DNA of 64,000 bases, taken from positions 1,720,514 through 1,784,513 of the forward strand of contig NZ_JAFEUS010000002.1 in NCBI RefSeq assembly GCF_027853335.1, written 5' to 3'. This DNA comes from Leucobacter sp. UCMA 4100 (lineage in GTDB: Bacteria > Actinomycetota > Actinomycetes > Actinomycetales > Microbacteriaceae). Shown piece by piece: positions 17,095 through 26,494 of this stretch (the first letter of the stretch is position 1; every line of letters begins with the position of its first letter). The translations under genes were made by a program, and so were the position numbers. The notes beneath the pieces are model-generated. The model ran no database searches. It saw nothing but the letters and a program-made list of their open reading frames with translations, and was not told the origin of the DNA.

Positions 17095-17609
17095 ATGCCC
17101 TCGGCGCGGTAGGCTGCCGAGAGCTCCTGATACCCCTCGGCATTCACGCGCACCCGTTCGGCCATCTCTGCACCCATTTCGCCACGATCCTTCGCGGGTA
17201 CTCCGGCGGCAAGGTGGCCGGCCTCGATGTGCTGGCCCTCAAGCACGAGTGCGCCCGCCGCGACGAAGGCGCCCTCGCCGATCACCGAGTCGTTGAGCAG
17301 GGTCGCGCCCATGCCAATGAGGCACCCCTCGCCAACGGTCGTGCCGTGCAAGATCGCGTTGTGGCCAACGCCGACGCCCGGCCCAACGTGTACGGGGGTG
17401 TCGATGTCGGTGTGCAAGACGACGTTGTCTTGAAGGTTGCTGCCCTCACCGAGCACGATTGGTGCGTTGTCGGCGCGGAGAACCGCCCCGAACCACACGC
17501 TTGCCCCGGCTTCGATCGTGACGTCGCCGATGAGGGTCGCGGTAGGGGCGATCCACGCATCGGGGTGAACGCGCGGGGTTTTGCCCGCGAAAGAATAGAT
17601 ATGAGCCAT
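17091..17609 (-). CDS. Gamma-carbonic-anhydrase-like left-handed beta-helix protein
   Basis: 172 residues built of hexapeptide repeats (IGDVTIEAGASVWFGAVLRA and onward), the left-handed beta-helix of the gamma-CA / PaaY / YrdA group. The metal-binding histidines are present in VVLHTD and GVGHNAILHG (near residues 65-90), so zinc or another metal may be bound between subunits of a trimer. Activity as a carbonic anhydrase is not assured; many relatives are inactive or act on CoA thioesters. Confidence 0.85.
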   Translation of the reverse strand: MAHIYSFAGKTPRVHPDAWIAPTATLIGDVTIEAGASVWFGAVLRADNAPIVLGEGSNLQDNVVLHTDIDTPVHVGPGVGVGHNAILHGTTVGEGCLIGMGATLLNDSVIGEGAFVAAGALVLEGQHIEAGHLAAGVPAKDRGEMGAEMAERVRVNAEGYQELSAAYRAEGI

Positions 17610-17751
17610 GGTCTCACCGTACTCCCAACATCGTGCTCTTGCCCAGCCTCTTGTGGCCGGGTGGGACTACACTGGATGCCATTCGTGCGTGTCGGTGTGA
17701 CCGCGCAACGAGTCCAAAGATCCCCTCGTGCACCTTGGAAAGAGTGACATT

Positions 17752-19137
17752 ATGGCTGAGCAATCCCGTCTCGATACAGTTATCGCCCTCGCGCGCCACC
17801 GCGGCTTCGTGTTTCAGGCCGGTGAAATTTACGGCGGTTCGCGTTCAGCGTGGGATTACGGGCCGCTCGGCACCGCGCTCAAAGAGAACATCAAGCGCCA
17901 GTGGTGGAAGACCATGGTGCAGAAGCGCGACGACGTCGTAGGCATCGACTCGAGCGTTATCTTGCCTCGACAGGTCTGGGAAGCCTCGGGCCACGTCGAG
18001 GTATTCTCTGACCCCCTCGTCGAGTGCCTGCAGTGCCACAAGCGTTACCGCGAAGACCACCTCATCGAAGAGTTCGAAGAGAAGAAGGGCCGCGAGCCCA
18101 AAGACGGCCTCGCCGAGATCGTCTGCGTGAACTGTGGCACCCGCGGCCAGTTCACCGAGCCCAAGGAGTTCTCGGGCCTTCTGAAGACCTACCTCGGCCC
18201 CGTCGCCGAGGAAGAGGGCATGCACTACCTTCGCCCCGAGACCGCACAGGGCATCTTCGTGAACTTCGCGAATGTGCTGCAGGCCGCACGCATGAAGCCC
18301 CCGTTTGGCATCGCGCAGATCGGTAAGAGCTTCCGCAACGAGATCACACCGGGCAACTTCATCTTCCGCACTCGCGAGTTCGAACAGATGGAGATGGAAT
18401 TCTTCGTCGAGCCCGGCACCGACGAAGAGTGGCAAGAGTACTGGATGGGCGAGCGTATGGCGTGGTACGTCGACCTCGGCATCAACCCCGAGAACCTGCG
18501 TTTCTACGAGCACCCGCAAGAGAAGCTGTCTCACTACTCGAAGCGCACGGCCGACATCGAGTACCGTTACGGCTTCTCGGGCAGCGAGTGGGGCGAGCTC
18601 GAGGGCGTCGCAAACCGCACGAACTTTGACCTCAGCACGCACTCAGAGAAGTCGGGCAAAGACCTCTCGTACTTCGATCAGACGAAGAACGAGAAGTGGA
18701 TCCCGTACGTGATCGAGCCAGCGGCCGGTCTTACGCGCTCGGTCATGGCCTTCCTCGTCGACGCGTACCGTGAAGAAGAGGTACCCAACGCCAAGGGCGG
18801 CACCGACAAGCGCACGGTGCTGAGCCTCGACCCGCGCCTCGCGCCAGTCAAGGTTGCGGTACTGCCGCTCAGCCGCAATGAGGCGCTCTCGCCGCTCGCG
18901 CGTGAGATCGCCCAGGAGCTGCGCGACTCGTGGAACGTCGACTTCGACGACTCGGGCGCGATCGGCCGCCGCTACCGCCGCCAGGACGAGATCGGTACCC
19001 CGTTCTGCGTCACGATCGACTTCGACTCGCTCGACGATAACGCCGTAACGGTGCGCGAGCGCGACACGATGGAGCAGGTACGCATTCCGCGCGCCGAGCT
19101 CTTCGCATTCCTCGCGGAGCGTCTGCGCGGCGCCTAA
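17752..19137 (+). CDS. glyS: Glycyl-tRNA synthetase, single-chain (alpha2) class II
   Basis: 461 residues from ATG 17752; an upstream in-frame ATG at 17728 would add 8 residues. Charges tRNA-Gly. The class II motifs are clear: motif 2 in [20 protein letters not shown] (near 195-215) and motif 3 in [10 protein letters not shown] near residue 325. A CxxC pair (CLQCHKRY near 85 and CVNCGTRGQ near 118) probably binds zinc. The anticodon-binding domain forms the last 110 residues. There is no T-box upstream. A tRNA-Gly gene lies 7 kb downstream. Confidence 0.96.
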   Translation: MAEQSRLDTVIALARHRGFVFQAGEIYGGSRSAWDYGPLGTALKENIKRQWWKTMVQKRDDVVGIDSSVILPRQVWEASGHVEVFSDPLVECLQCHKRYREDHLIEEFEEKKGREPKDGLAEIVCVNCGTRGQFTEPKEFSGLLKTYLGPVAEEEGMHYLRPETAQGIFVNFANVLQAARMKPPFGIAQIGKSFRNEITPGNFIFRTREFEQMEMEFFVEPGTDEEWQEYWMGERMAWYVDLGINPENLRFYEHPQEKLSHYSKRTADIEYRYGFSGSEWGELEGVANRTNFDLSTHSEKSGKDLSYFDQTKNEKWIPYVIEPAAGLTRSVMAFLVDAYREEEVPNAKGGTDKRTVLSLDPRLAPVKVAVLPLSRNEALSPLAREIAQELRDSWNVDFDDSGAIGRRYRRQDEIGTPFCVTIDFDSLDDNAVTVRERDTMEQVRIPRAELFAFLAERLRGA

Positions 19138-19225
19138 CACGCCGCGCGGCCGCGCGGCGCACCGGGCTTCTGCCACCACCGCACCGTTGTCAGCATTGCG
19201 CACGACGAAAGTAAGGGTTCAGTTC

Positions 19226-20182
19226 ATGCAGCAAGAGCCGTACGGCTACCAGTATCACCGCCTGTTTCGGGGCATGCCCAATTACCGGTGGTGGAAGCCG
19301 CTCGTGTTCGCGTTTCTCGCGGTCACCTTCGGCTTCACGCTGCAGGTTGCCGTCACCGGCCTCGCGATGGCTCCGTTCATCGCGGCCGGTGACGTCAGCT
19401 CGATCCTGAGCATCGAGTCGCGCATCATGGCGCTCGACACGCAGGATCCGTTCGCGATTGCTCTCGCGTTCCTCTCGCTTGCGGTATGGATTCCAGCGAT
19501 CATGCTCGCCGCCTGGGCCATGGGCATCAAGCCCGTGGGCCGTATTTGGTCGGTGAAGTTTCGCATGCGCTGGGACCTGCTCTTTTCGACCTTTGGTTGG
19601 GCGGCTCTCGTCTTCGCGGTCACCCAGCTGCTCATCATTGCGGTGCAGGTCATGCTCACCCCGGGCGGCCCGGCCTTCGGGCCCGATGCCGTGGCCGGTT
19701 TCCAGTGGAATCTCGCGATCACCACCCTCGTGCTCGCCCTCGTGCTCGTGCCGTTTCAGGCCGCGGCCGAGGAACTCATGTTCCGCGGTGCGATGATGCA
19801 GGTGCTTGGCTCGTGGATCAAGAACCCGATCATTCCCATTCTGCTGCCCTCACTCCTGTTTGCCGGCGCTCACCTCTACGACGTCTGGGGCATGCTGCAG
19901 GTCGGGCTCATGGGCGTGACCTGCGCGTGGCTCACGTGGCGCACGGGCGGCCTCGAAGCAGCAATCTCACTGCACGTGATCAATAACCTCGGCGTCTTCC
20001 TCATTCTCTCGACCGGCGTGACCGGCTCGACGAAGCAGGTAAGCGAGACCGGAGGCGCGTGGATCGGCCTCCTCATGCAGGTCATCATGCTCGCCCTGTA
20101 CGCCGCGATCGTCGTGAGAAAGTTTGACGCCAAGCGCCGCGAAGAGGCGAAGGCCGCTACTCTCGTGGGGGCGCTCTCATGA
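19226..20182 (+). CDS. CPBP-family intramembrane metalloprotease
   Basis: 318 residues from ATG 19226, which has GTAAGGG upstream. Multi-pass membrane protein with the CPBP (Abi, Rce1-like) motifs: AAEELMFRGAM near residue 188, GAHLYD near 213 and SLHVINNLG near 250. These hold the glutamates, arginine and histidines of the presumed active site. Substrates of bacterial CPBP proteases are mostly unknown. It overlaps the next gene by ATGA, so the two proteins are made together. Confidence 0.85.
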   Translation: MQQEPYGYQYHRLFRGMPNYRWWKPLVFAFLAVTFGFTLQVAVTGLAMAPFIAAGDVSSILSIESRIMALDTQDPFAIALAFLSLAVWIPAIMLAAWAMGIKPVGRIWSVKFRMRWDLLFSTFGWAALVFAVTQLLIIAVQVMLTPGGPAFGPDAVAGFQWNLAITTLVLALVLVPFQAAAEELMFRGAMMQVLGSWIKNPIIPILLPSLLFAGAHLYDVWGMLQVGLMGVTCAWLTWRTGGLEAAISLHVINNLGVFLILSTGVTGSTKQVSETGGAWIGLLMQVIMLALYAAIVVRKFDAKRREEAKAATLVGALS

Positions 20183-21549
20183 ACCTGATTGCCCCAAACA
20201 CCCTCGTCGTCGTGGGAGATGGTCTGCCCGAACTCGCGGTCGCGCTCGACTTCGCGAGCGTTGGTGTGCCCGTTACCGTGATCGCCGACCGGGCCGCGAC
20301 CGGCAGCGAGTTCACCGGGCCACAGTCTGACCCGAGCGGCAAGCTGGCCGCGTGGATCGACGAGGTCGCAGCCCCGCTTCCCGGCAGCGACTCGCCGAGT
20401 TGCGTGGCCAGCCGCAGGGATCCGCTGCCGCTCTGGGTGCGCAATGACGCTCGCTGGGTGATGGTTCCCTCTGATTCGGTCTTCGGGATTCCCTCGTCGC
20501 CGTTGTCGGTTGAGGTGAGCGATGCGCTCGGCGGTGCCACAGCGTTTCGCGCCTACCTCGATCGGTTGAAGCCGGTGCTCACGATCGGCAAGACGCAGTA
20601 CATTGGCGACCTGGTACGCAACCGAGTGGGGCAGAAGGTGCTCGACACGTTCGTTGAGCCCCAGGTGCAGTACCTGTTTGGCGAGCCGAGTACCGCGGTC
20701 GAGGTCATCGACCTTGCCCCGGGGCTGAACGAGGCAGAGACGCGGGCTGGTTCCCTGTCGGGGGCAGCTCTCGCCTATCTGGATCGCTACCCTGCGCTTG
20801 CCGCGGGAACCGAGCCTGACGTTGGGTGGGTCGCGTTCACCGAGCTGCTCAAGAAGCGTCTTGACCACTACGGTGTGCAGTGGCTGAGCCCCGAGGCGAA
20901 CGTCACGACGACGCGCGCTGAGGCTGCCGACGGAACCGTGACCTGGCTCGTGCACGACGGCGCTGCCGAGCACGTTGCGTCGATGCTCGCGAGCGCTGCG
21001 CCCCTCGCGGCAGACGATGCCGTGCGGTACGAGATAGCGTTCTCGCACGCGGCCCCCGAGTGGTGGCCTGCGGCAGCTGGTGAGACGGCTGCCGCGCTCC
21101 AGCTCGCGACAGTGACCGCGCTGCCCACCGATGGGGCAGGGGTCAACGGGCAAACCTGGTCGGCTCGCACGGTCGTTGCGGCTGACGGGGCCACGCGGTC
21201 GGTGCTGCGTGGCCCCGTTGTCACCGCCGCGAGCCAGGCTCCTAGCGCGACCGAACTCGGGCACCTCCGCGCGACCTTTGGTCTTGATCAGCCGGGCGAA
21301 GAGGCCGTGAGCGTTGCCGAACGTGCCGCCTACGCTCCGGTGAACCCGGTCGCTCAGGCGGGCAAGTCGGCAAACGCCCCCAAGGGCTCGACCGAGGCGG
21401 TCAGCGACGAGAGCGATGCCGCGACGGCTGCGGCAGAGATGCGCGTTGAGTGTGGCGTTGCCTCGTCAGAGCGTGGGCTCGCTGAGGCGCTTGAACGGGC
21501 GCGCACGCAGGCGAAAGAGCTGCGCCGCGAGGCACTCGGCCTTGTGTGA
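20179..21549 (+). CDS. FAD-binding amine-oxidase / protoporphyrinogen-oxidase-like protein, divergent
   Basis: 456 residues, coupled to the CPBP protease by ATGA. The N-terminal strand-turn-helix (LVVVGDGLPELAVALDFASV, ending TVIADR) has the shape of a Rossmann dinucleotide site, but the third glycine of GxGxxG is a glutamate. The middle part (AYLDRLKPVLTIGKTQYIGD, QKVLDTFVEPQVQYLFGEPS) resembles the substrate region of HemY/HemG-type protoporphyrinogen oxidases. The C-terminal FAD-binding end is not recognisable; instead there is an Ala/Glu-rich charged tail of about 90 residues. It could be a divergent or inactive oxidase; function not assigned. Confidence 0.5.
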   Translation: MNLIAPNTLVVVGDGLPELAVALDFASVGVPVTVIADRAATGSEFTGPQSDPSGKLAAWIDEVAAPLPGSDSPSCVASRRDPLPLWVRNDARWVMVPSDSVFGIPSSPLSVEVSDALGGATAFRAYLDRLKPVLTIGKTQYIGDLVRNRVGQKVLDTFVEPQVQYLFGEPSTAVEVIDLAPGLNEAETRAGSLSGAALAYLDRYPALAAGTEPDVGWVAFTELLKKRLDHYGVQWLSPEANVTTTRAEAADGTVTWLVHDGAAEHVASMLASAAPLAADDAVRYEIAFSHAAPEWWPAAAGETAAALQLATVTALPTDGAGVNGQTWSARTVVAADGATRSVLRGPVVTAASQAPSATELGHLRATFGLDQPGEEAVSVAERAAYAPVNPVAQAGKSANAPKGSTEAVSDESDAATAAAEMRVECGVASSERGLAEALERARTQAKELRREALGLV

Positions 21550-21671
21550 TCGCACAGAAAGCGGCGGGCAGGGAGGCCGCGACCTGATGCGTTCCTAAAA
21601 TGGAATATACATCGTGGTGACACGTATGTAGGCTGGTGGGGTATGACTCACCAAAACCGACGGAGGAAACA

Positions 21672-21989
21672 GTGAAGGGCAAAGTAGGGCTCGTGCTCGG
21701 CTTCGGAATTGGTTACGTGCTTGGCTCACGGGCTGGCCGCAAACGGTACGAGCAGATTAAGAAGACCGCGGGAAATGTATGGAACAGCGGTCCGGTTCAG
21801 ACGGTTGCCCAGAAGGTGACGGGCGCGGTTTCTGACCAGGCTCGCCAGGCACAGAACTTCGTTCTGGGCAAAACCCAGGCCCTCGTGCACGCCGCGTCCG
21901 CGCCAAAACGTCCCGAAGACGTTGCCGTGCAGCAGAAGTCGAAGGCTGATGAGGCAGTGGCTCCCAAGCCGGCAGGCGCATCGTCATGA
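21672..21989 (+). CDS. Small YtxH-like membrane-anchored protein
   Basis: 105 residues from GTG 21672, chosen because CGGAGGAAACA precedes it; an in-frame ATG at 21636 has no such site. A glycine-rich hydrophobic segment (VGLVLGFGIGYVLGSRAG) is followed by a basic KRYEQIKK turn and a helical Ala/Gln/Lys-rich tail. This is the YtxH-like layout. First gene of a three-gene overlapping cluster with a holin-like protein and a DUF3618 protein, a common actinobacterial arrangement of unknown role, probably at the membrane. Confidence 0.75.
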   Translation: MKGKVGLVLGFGIGYVLGSRAGRKRYEQIKKTAGNVWNSGPVQTVAQKVTGAVSDQARQAQNFVLGKTQALVHAASAPKRPEDVAVQQKSKADEAVAPKPAGASS

Positions 21990-22459
21990 GTCGCAAGAAA
22001 CGTTCTGGTCCCTCGACCATTGAGCTCCTGCTGCGGTTGCCGCAACAGGTCATCGCGCTTATCAAAGCCGAGTACGCCAATGCCAAGGGCGAGATCAAGC
22101 GCGGCGTCAAGAAGATCGTCATCGCGCTACTCTTCCTCATCGTTGCACTCTTCTTCCTCTTCTGGTCACTCGCTGCCTTCGGTGCCTCAGCGATTCTGGG
22201 CCTCGCAAACGCGGTGTCGCCCTGGCTTGCGGCACTCATTGTTGGCGGTGGCCTCGTCGTGCTCGCGGCAGTAGCAATTGTGGTCGGTGTCATGATGATC
22301 AAACGGGCCAACCCCGTTCCCGAAGAGACCCTCGGCCGTGTTTCAGACGATGTGACGGTCGCGACGACCGTGCGCTACAACACGACCCCCGACGCACGCA
22401 TTCACGAGGCAACCGAGAAGGGCGGCCAAGCAGCGCCCGGAAAGGGGTCGGTACGATGA
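21986..22459 (+). CDS. Putative Actinobacterial holin-X / phage-holin-3 superfamily membrane protein
   Basis: 157 residues; ATGA overlap with both neighbours. A basic N-terminal helix (LRLPQQVIALIKAEYANAKG) leads into two hydrophobic helices (residues about 45-75 and 80-105), the pattern of the phage_holin_3_6 family found in many non-phage actinobacterial loci. There are no phage genes here, so a lytic role is unlikely. Confidence 0.8.
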   Translation: MSRKKRSGPSTIELLLRLPQQVIALIKAEYANAKGEIKRGVKKIVIALLFLIVALFFLFWSLAAFGASAILGLANAVSPWLAALIVGGGLVVLAAVAIVVGVMMIKRANPVPEETLGRVSDDVTVATTVRYNTTPDARIHEATEKGGQAAPGKGSVR

Positions 22460-22713
22460 CTACGCCAGAACAGCACCCTCGCGAAGAGGCTGACCTTGCC
22501 CGTGTCGAGCTGTACGAGACGCTCTCGCTCCTGAGTGACCGCCTCAACTACGCGCAACGTTTCGACGACGCGGTAGAGCGCACGACCGAGAAGCTACAAG
22601 AGGAGCGAAAGACGAACCCGGTTGGCTTCGCACTCGCGGTCGCCGGGGTTGCAGCAACCGTGGGCGTGCTCGCCTGGGTTGGTGCCTCGAAAATTATTCG
22701 CAAGTTCCAATAA
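22456..22713 (+). CDS. DUF3618 domain protein
   Basis: 85 residues. The N-terminal half (REEADLARVELYETLSLLSD, then RLNYAQRFDDAVER) matches the DUF3618 pattern, and one membrane helix (GFALAVAGVAATVGVLAWVG) ends in a basic tail. Last gene of the cluster, followed by a terminator. Confidence 0.8.
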   Translation: MTTPEQHPREEADLARVELYETLSLLSDRLNYAQRFDDAVERTTEKLQEERKTNPVGFALAVAGVAATVGVLAWVGASKIIRKFQ

Positions 22714-22718
22714 TCAAG

Positions 22719-22749
22719 CGTGATGTGCCACAGAAGGCACATCACGTTT
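22719..22749 (+). terminator. Intrinsic terminator after the DUF3618 cluster
   Basis: Perfect 11-bp stem CGTGATGTGCC / GGCACATCACG with a 6-base loop, followed by TTTCTGTT. Confidence 0.85.
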
Positions 22750-22913
22750 CTGTTGCAATGCCCCTTTTTGGGGCTCAAATTTTGCACATCTCTCCATTTC
22801 ACGGTAGAAAAGGGAACATCGAAGGAAATGCCTTCTCTACCAGCTCTTGAGTCATCGTTAGACTGAAGGTGAGATGGGCTGGTGTTGCCATTTTCGATGA
22901 ATGCGTGGAGTGT

Positions 22914-23690
22914 ATGTCTGATTCAACACAGGCACTCGAGGGTCTCCGAGTGCTGGTGCCCAGGGGAGGAACCTGGGGTGAGATCGTTTCTCGCGTGCTG
23001 CGCAATCATGGGGCAAACACCGTTATTTCTCCGCTCGTAGACTTTGCGAGCTCAGGCGAAGAAGCCAAACTGGTCGAAGCGTTGCATCGGCTTGAGGCCG
23101 GCGAGTTTGACTGGCTTACTGCAACGAACCCGACGGTGGTCAACGTGCTTCGGCACCACAACACCGTGATTCCTACGCACACGCAGCTCGCGGTCGTCGG
23201 TGACGCCACCGAGGCCGCGTTTGTTGCAGAGGGCTACGAGGTCGCTCGCACCCCAGAGGGCGAGAACACCGCCGAGGGGCTTCTGCAAACCTGGCCCGAG
23301 ATTACGGGCGAGAAGCTGCGCGTTTTGACGCTGCGCTCGAACGTCGCGAAGCCCGTCGTGACGGCGGGGCTCATCGACCGGGGTCACTCGGTCACTCAGA
23401 TCGTTGCCTTTCGCACCGTCGGCGTTCCCGCCTCGGTGCACACGCGAGAAGACGTCGAGTCGGGCCACATCAATGTCTTGCTCGTCGCGACCCCGCAAAT
23501 CGCTCACGAGGTGAAGAACCAGTTTGCCGACAGGCCTGAATCGACGCTCATCGCATGCGTTGGGCCCAATACGCGTGAAGAGGCCAAGCGCATCGGCCTT
23601 CGCGTTGACGATGGCGATGAGCACCCGCAGGTGAACCAGATTATTGACGCCGTTGAATCGGTGATCGACTACAGCGACACGCTCGACTAG
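22914..23690 (+). CDS. hemD: Uroporphyrinogen-III synthase family protein (HemD-like)
   Basis: 258 residues from ATG 22914; a longer frame from 22869 lacks a ribosome site. HemD closes hydroxymethylbilane into uroporphyrinogen III in heme and siroheme synthesis. The sequence keeps the two-domain pattern: RVLVPRGGTWGEIVSRVLRN at the start, then DWLTATNPTVVNVLR, the linker AVVGDATEAAFVAEG, and LLVATPQIAHEV in the second domain. HemD proteins are poorly conserved and the gene is outside a heme cluster, so the enzyme assignment rests on overall shape. Confidence 0.75.
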   Translation: MSDSTQALEGLRVLVPRGGTWGEIVSRVLRNHGANTVISPLVDFASSGEEAKLVEALHRLEAGEFDWLTATNPTVVNVLRHHNTVIPTHTQLAVVGDATEAAFVAEGYEVARTPEGENTAEGLLQTWPEITGEKLRVLTLRSNVAKPVVTAGLIDRGHSVTQIVAFRTVGVPASVHTREDVESGHINVLLVATPQIAHEVKNQFADRPESTLIACVGPNTREEAKRIGLRVDDGDEHPQVNQIIDAVESVIDYSDTLD

Positions 23691-23882
23691 CGAGACCCCT
23701 TCAAAGCGGAGTGCCAGCGTGCGCACTCAAGACGGAAACACTCGCGCACCGCGTCCAAAGCGTATACGATTTAACTGTTGTGCTGTGGCGCCTATTCGGC
23801 GTTCTTCACCGTGCAACGTTCGTGTGTACACCGGTCGCTCCACCCGATCCGCCCGGTACGCAGTGGTCAAAGGAGTCACAGA

Positions 23883-24704
23883 ATGCCCGCAAGCATTACC
23901 CTGCCCCCAACGTTTCGCGAGCACTTAGACGCGAGCCCTGACGCGCTCATCGGTCTGTGGTCGTGCGCGGGGAGCCAGATCATCACCGAGATCGTCGCCT
24001 CAAGCGGTTGCGACTGGGTGCTCGTCGATACTGAGCACTCGCCGCTCGGGCTCGAGAGCACGCTCGCTCAGCTCTACGCGATGTCGGCCTACGCCGCCAC
24101 CCCCGTGGTGCGGGTGCCGTACGGCGATACCGTCGTGATCAAGCAGGTGCTCGACCTCGGCGCCCAGAACCTCCTCGTGCCCATGGTCGATTCGGCAGAG
24201 CAAGCGCAGCGTATTGTCGAGGCGACGCGATACCCGTCGGCTGGCGTGCGGGGCGTTGGCGCGGCACTCGCGCGATCATCGCGGTGGAACAGGGTTGGCG
24301 AGTACCTCGCTAACGCGAGCGACACGATCAGTCTCACGGTGCAGATCGAATCGGTTCGGGCGGTCGAGGCCATTGACGAGATCCTTGCCGTCGAGGGCAT
24401 TGACGCGGTGTTTATTGGCCCCGCCGACCTCGCGGCCTCCGCGGGTCATCTCGGAAACCCAGCTGATGCCGAGGTGCAGCGTCTCGTCGAGCACGTCATC
24501 GAGCGTGCGCAAGACGCTGGCATGCCGGTCGGGGTGAACGCGTTTGTGCCCGCCGACGCGCAGCGCTACATCGACATGGGCGTTGACTTTGTTGCGGTGG
24601 GGGCCGACGTCGCGCTCCTGGCCCGAAGCACCGAGGCAATCGTGCAGCAGTTTCGTTCACCCGATGCGGCGGGCTCACCCGCGGGCGAAAGGGCAAGCTA
24701 CTAG
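23883..24704 (+). CDS. hpaI: HpcH/HpaI family class II aldolase
   Basis: 273 residues from ATG 23883, which has AAAGGAGTCACAG upstream; the open frame extends upstream without a ribosome site. Metal-dependent aldolase of the 4-hydroxy-2-oxoheptanedioate / 2-keto-3-deoxy-L-rhamnonate group, cleaving 2-keto acids to pyruvate and an aldehyde. Visible motifs: DWVLVDTEHSPLG (base and metal region), VRVPYGD (phosphate/pyruvate Arg), LGAQNLLVPMVDSAEQA (metal Glu/Asp region) and FIGPADLAASAGHLGNP. The next gene starts within its stop codon, so a GntR-type regulator is made with it. The real substrate is uncertain. Confidence 0.82.
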   Translation: MPASITLPPTFREHLDASPDALIGLWSCAGSQIITEIVASSGCDWVLVDTEHSPLGLESTLAQLYAMSAYAATPVVRVPYGDTVVIKQVLDLGAQNLLVPMVDSAEQAQRIVEATRYPSAGVRGVGAALARSSRWNRVGEYLANASDTISLTVQIESVRAVEAIDEILAVEGIDAVFIGPADLAASAGHLGNPADAEVQRLVEHVIERAQDAGMPVGVNAFVPADAQRYIDMGVDFVAVGADVALLARSTEAIVQQFRSPDAAGSPAGERASY

Positions 24705-25381
24705 TGGCGGCGGCAAAGGGATCAAAAGCCCAGCGTGCGTACACGTCGATTCGCGAGCGCATCGCCTCGCAAGAGCTTCGACCCGGCGACCGGCTCGTGC
24801 TTGCCGGCCTCGCAGACGAACTCGAGATGTCGGTCGTGCCGGTGCGCGAAGCGATCCGCAAGCTCGAAGCCGAAGGCGTCGTGGTGTTTGAGACGAACGT
24901 GGGCGCGCGCGTCGCTCGCATTAATCGTGAGCGGTACCTCAACACGATGCAGGCGCTCGCGATCGTTGAGGGGGCCGCGACGGCGCTCTCTGCGCCCCAC
25001 CTTGGCTCAGGGCGTCTTGAGGCAGCCCGGCGCTTCAACGCCGAGCTCGAGCAGCTCCTTGGCGCGTTTGACGGGGCCGAGTACGTGAGGCTCAACCAAG
25101 CCTTTCACGAACAGCTCTACCGCGATTGCCCGAACGAAGAGCTCATCAATCACATTGAAGAAGAGCGCGAGAAGCTCGCGATGGTGCGCGACCCTGACGC
25201 GACCTTCACGGCGGCTCGCGCACGGGACTCGGTACAAGAGCACGAGCACATTCTGCAGCTCATTGAGTCGGGCGCTCCGTCATTCGAGATCGAGCTCGCG
25301 GTGAGGGAGCACCGCTCGGCGACGCGCGACGCGGCACTCGCGCATCAGGCGCACCAAGCCGAAGCCGAGGCTGCCTCGTAG
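24704..25381 (+). CDS. GntR-family regulator, FadR subgroup
   Basis: 225 residues; the GTG start overlaps the aldolase stop (TAGTG). N-terminal winged helix (AYTSIRERIASQELRPGDRL, then MSVVPVREAIRKLEAEGVV) and a C-terminal all-helical FCD ligand domain with the metal-site histidines (NQAFHEQLY near 130, VQEHEHIL near 178, REHRSATRD near 200). It probably senses the aldolase substrate or a related sugar acid. Confidence 0.87.
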   Translation: MAAAKGSKAQRAYTSIRERIASQELRPGDRLVLAGLADELEMSVVPVREAIRKLEAEGVVVFETNVGARVARINRERYLNTMQALAIVEGAATALSAPHLGSGRLEAARRFNAELEQLLGAFDGAEYVRLNQAFHEQLYRDCPNEELINHIEEEREKLAMVRDPDATFTAARARDSVQEHEHILQLIESGAPSFEIELAVREHRSATRDAALAHQAHQAEAEAAS

Positions 25382-25387
25382 GCTTCG

Positions 25388-26260
25388 CTAGAACACCATC
25401 GGGCGATCGTCTTCGTCGTCAAAGGTCTCGGCAACGAGCGAGAGGTCGATGTCGACGACGACGGGAACGTGATCGCTCGGGCCGTCGCCGCGGCGCTCAT
25501 CGCGGTGGATCGAGGCGCCGGTGACCGCGTCGGTAAACGCCTGTGAGCCGAGAATGAAGTCGATGCGCATGCCCTCGTCTTTTTGGAAGCGCCCGGCCTG
25601 GTAATCCCAAAACGTGTATTCGTCGGGAACAAGCTCTCGCACCGGATCGCTGACGACCGAGCTGAAGCTCTCGAACATCTGGCGTTCGGGAACCGAAACG
25701 TGTGTGCTGCGACCCTCGACAAACTGTGGGTCGCCCATGTCGCTCGGCAGGGGAGCGATATTCCAGTCGCCCATGAGAGCGAGGGGCAGATCTGGGTCGG
25801 CGCCGATCCACGCCTCTGCGTTCTTGCGCAGCGCCTCAAGCCAGCGCAGCTTGTAATCAAAGTGGGGGTCATCGATGCCGCGCCCGTTCGGTACGTAGAG
25901 GCTCCAGAGCCTGAGGTCGCCGACGGTCACGCCGAGGGCCCTAGCTTCGAGCGGGTCACCCTCTGGGCCGGTTCCCTGATCTTGGCCCTTGACGGGCTTG
26001 CCGAAGCCCGGCATCTCGTCGAAACTGTGGGTGATCTCGGTCATCTCGTGCTTGCTCGCAAATGCGACTCCGTTCCACTGGTTGAAGCCGTGCGTCACGA
26101 CCTCGTAGCCTGCACGCTCGAACTCGGCGTACGGGAACTGGTCGGGCCGGCACTTCGTCTCTTGCATCGCAAGAACGTCGATGTTCTCGCGCTCGAGCCA
26201 GTCGACGACTCGACCGACGCGGGTACGAATTGAGTTCACATTCCAGGTGGCAATACGCAT
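25388..26260 (-). CDS. xthA: Exodeoxyribonuclease III
   Basis: 290 residues. AP endonuclease / 3'-5' exonuclease of base excision repair. Starts with RIATWNVNSIRTRVGRVVDW, has the metal glutamate in AMQETKCRPDQFP, the WSLYVPNGR tyrosine region near 125, GDWNIAP near 165, and ends with SDHVPVVVDIDL containing the catalytic Asp-His. TAGGCT ends six bases before the ATG and lies inside a CCCCAAG/CTTGGGG hairpin (26262-26280), suggesting a leaderless transcript. Stop 6 bp from the convergent gntR. Confidence 0.93.
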   Translation of the reverse strand: MRIATWNVNSIRTRVGRVVDWLERENIDVLAMQETKCRPDQFPYAEFERAGYEVVTHGFNQWNGVAFASKHEMTEITHSFDEMPGFGKPVKGQDQGTGPEGDPLEARALGVTVGDLRLWSLYVPNGRGIDDPHFDYKLRWLEALRKNAEAWIGADPDLPLALMGDWNIAPLPSDMGDPQFVEGRSTHVSVPERQMFESFSSVVSDPVRELVPDEYTFWDYQAGRFQKDEGMRIDFILGSQAFTDAVTGASIHRDERRGDGPSDHVPVVVDIDLSLVAETFDDEDDRPMVF

Positions 26261-26411
26261 ACCCCAAGCCTATCTTGGGGGCCAGGGCCCGTGCCTCTGG
26301 CGCGCGGCCTCAGGCCTCTGGTAGCCCAGGACCCTCAGCGAATCATGCCCGCGGCTTCAAGAACACAGCGCGGGTCTGGTAGAGTTGCTTCGTGCGATAC
26401 TCATCGCACCC

Positions 26412-26485
26412 GCGGGTGTAGTTCAATGGTAGAACTTCTGCTTCCCAAGCAGACAGCGCGAGTTCGATTCTCGTCACCCGCTCCA
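26412..26485 (+). tRNA. tRNA-Gly (anticodon CCC)
   Basis: Acceptor stem GCGGGTG (26412-26418) pairs with CACCCGC (26475-26481), then T and an encoded CCA. Anticodon stem TCTGC/GCAGA with loop TTCCCAA gives CCC at 26444-26446. T-loop TTCGATT is present. Confidence 0.95.
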
Positions 26486-26494
26486 CGTTTTCTT

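Noticed and set aside
17620-17751. T-box riboswitch upstream of glyS
   Set aside because: No T-box bulge sequence, specifier loop or terminator/antiterminator pair is visible in the short leader.
19876-21264. 462-codon frame antisense to the CPBP/FAD-like genes
   Set aside because: Low-complexity Arg/Gly-rich mirror frame without a ribosome site or domain.
21986-22459. Prophage remnant suggested by the holin-like protein
   Set aside because: This holin-like family is common in chromosomal actinobacterial clusters with DUF3618; no other phage gene is present.
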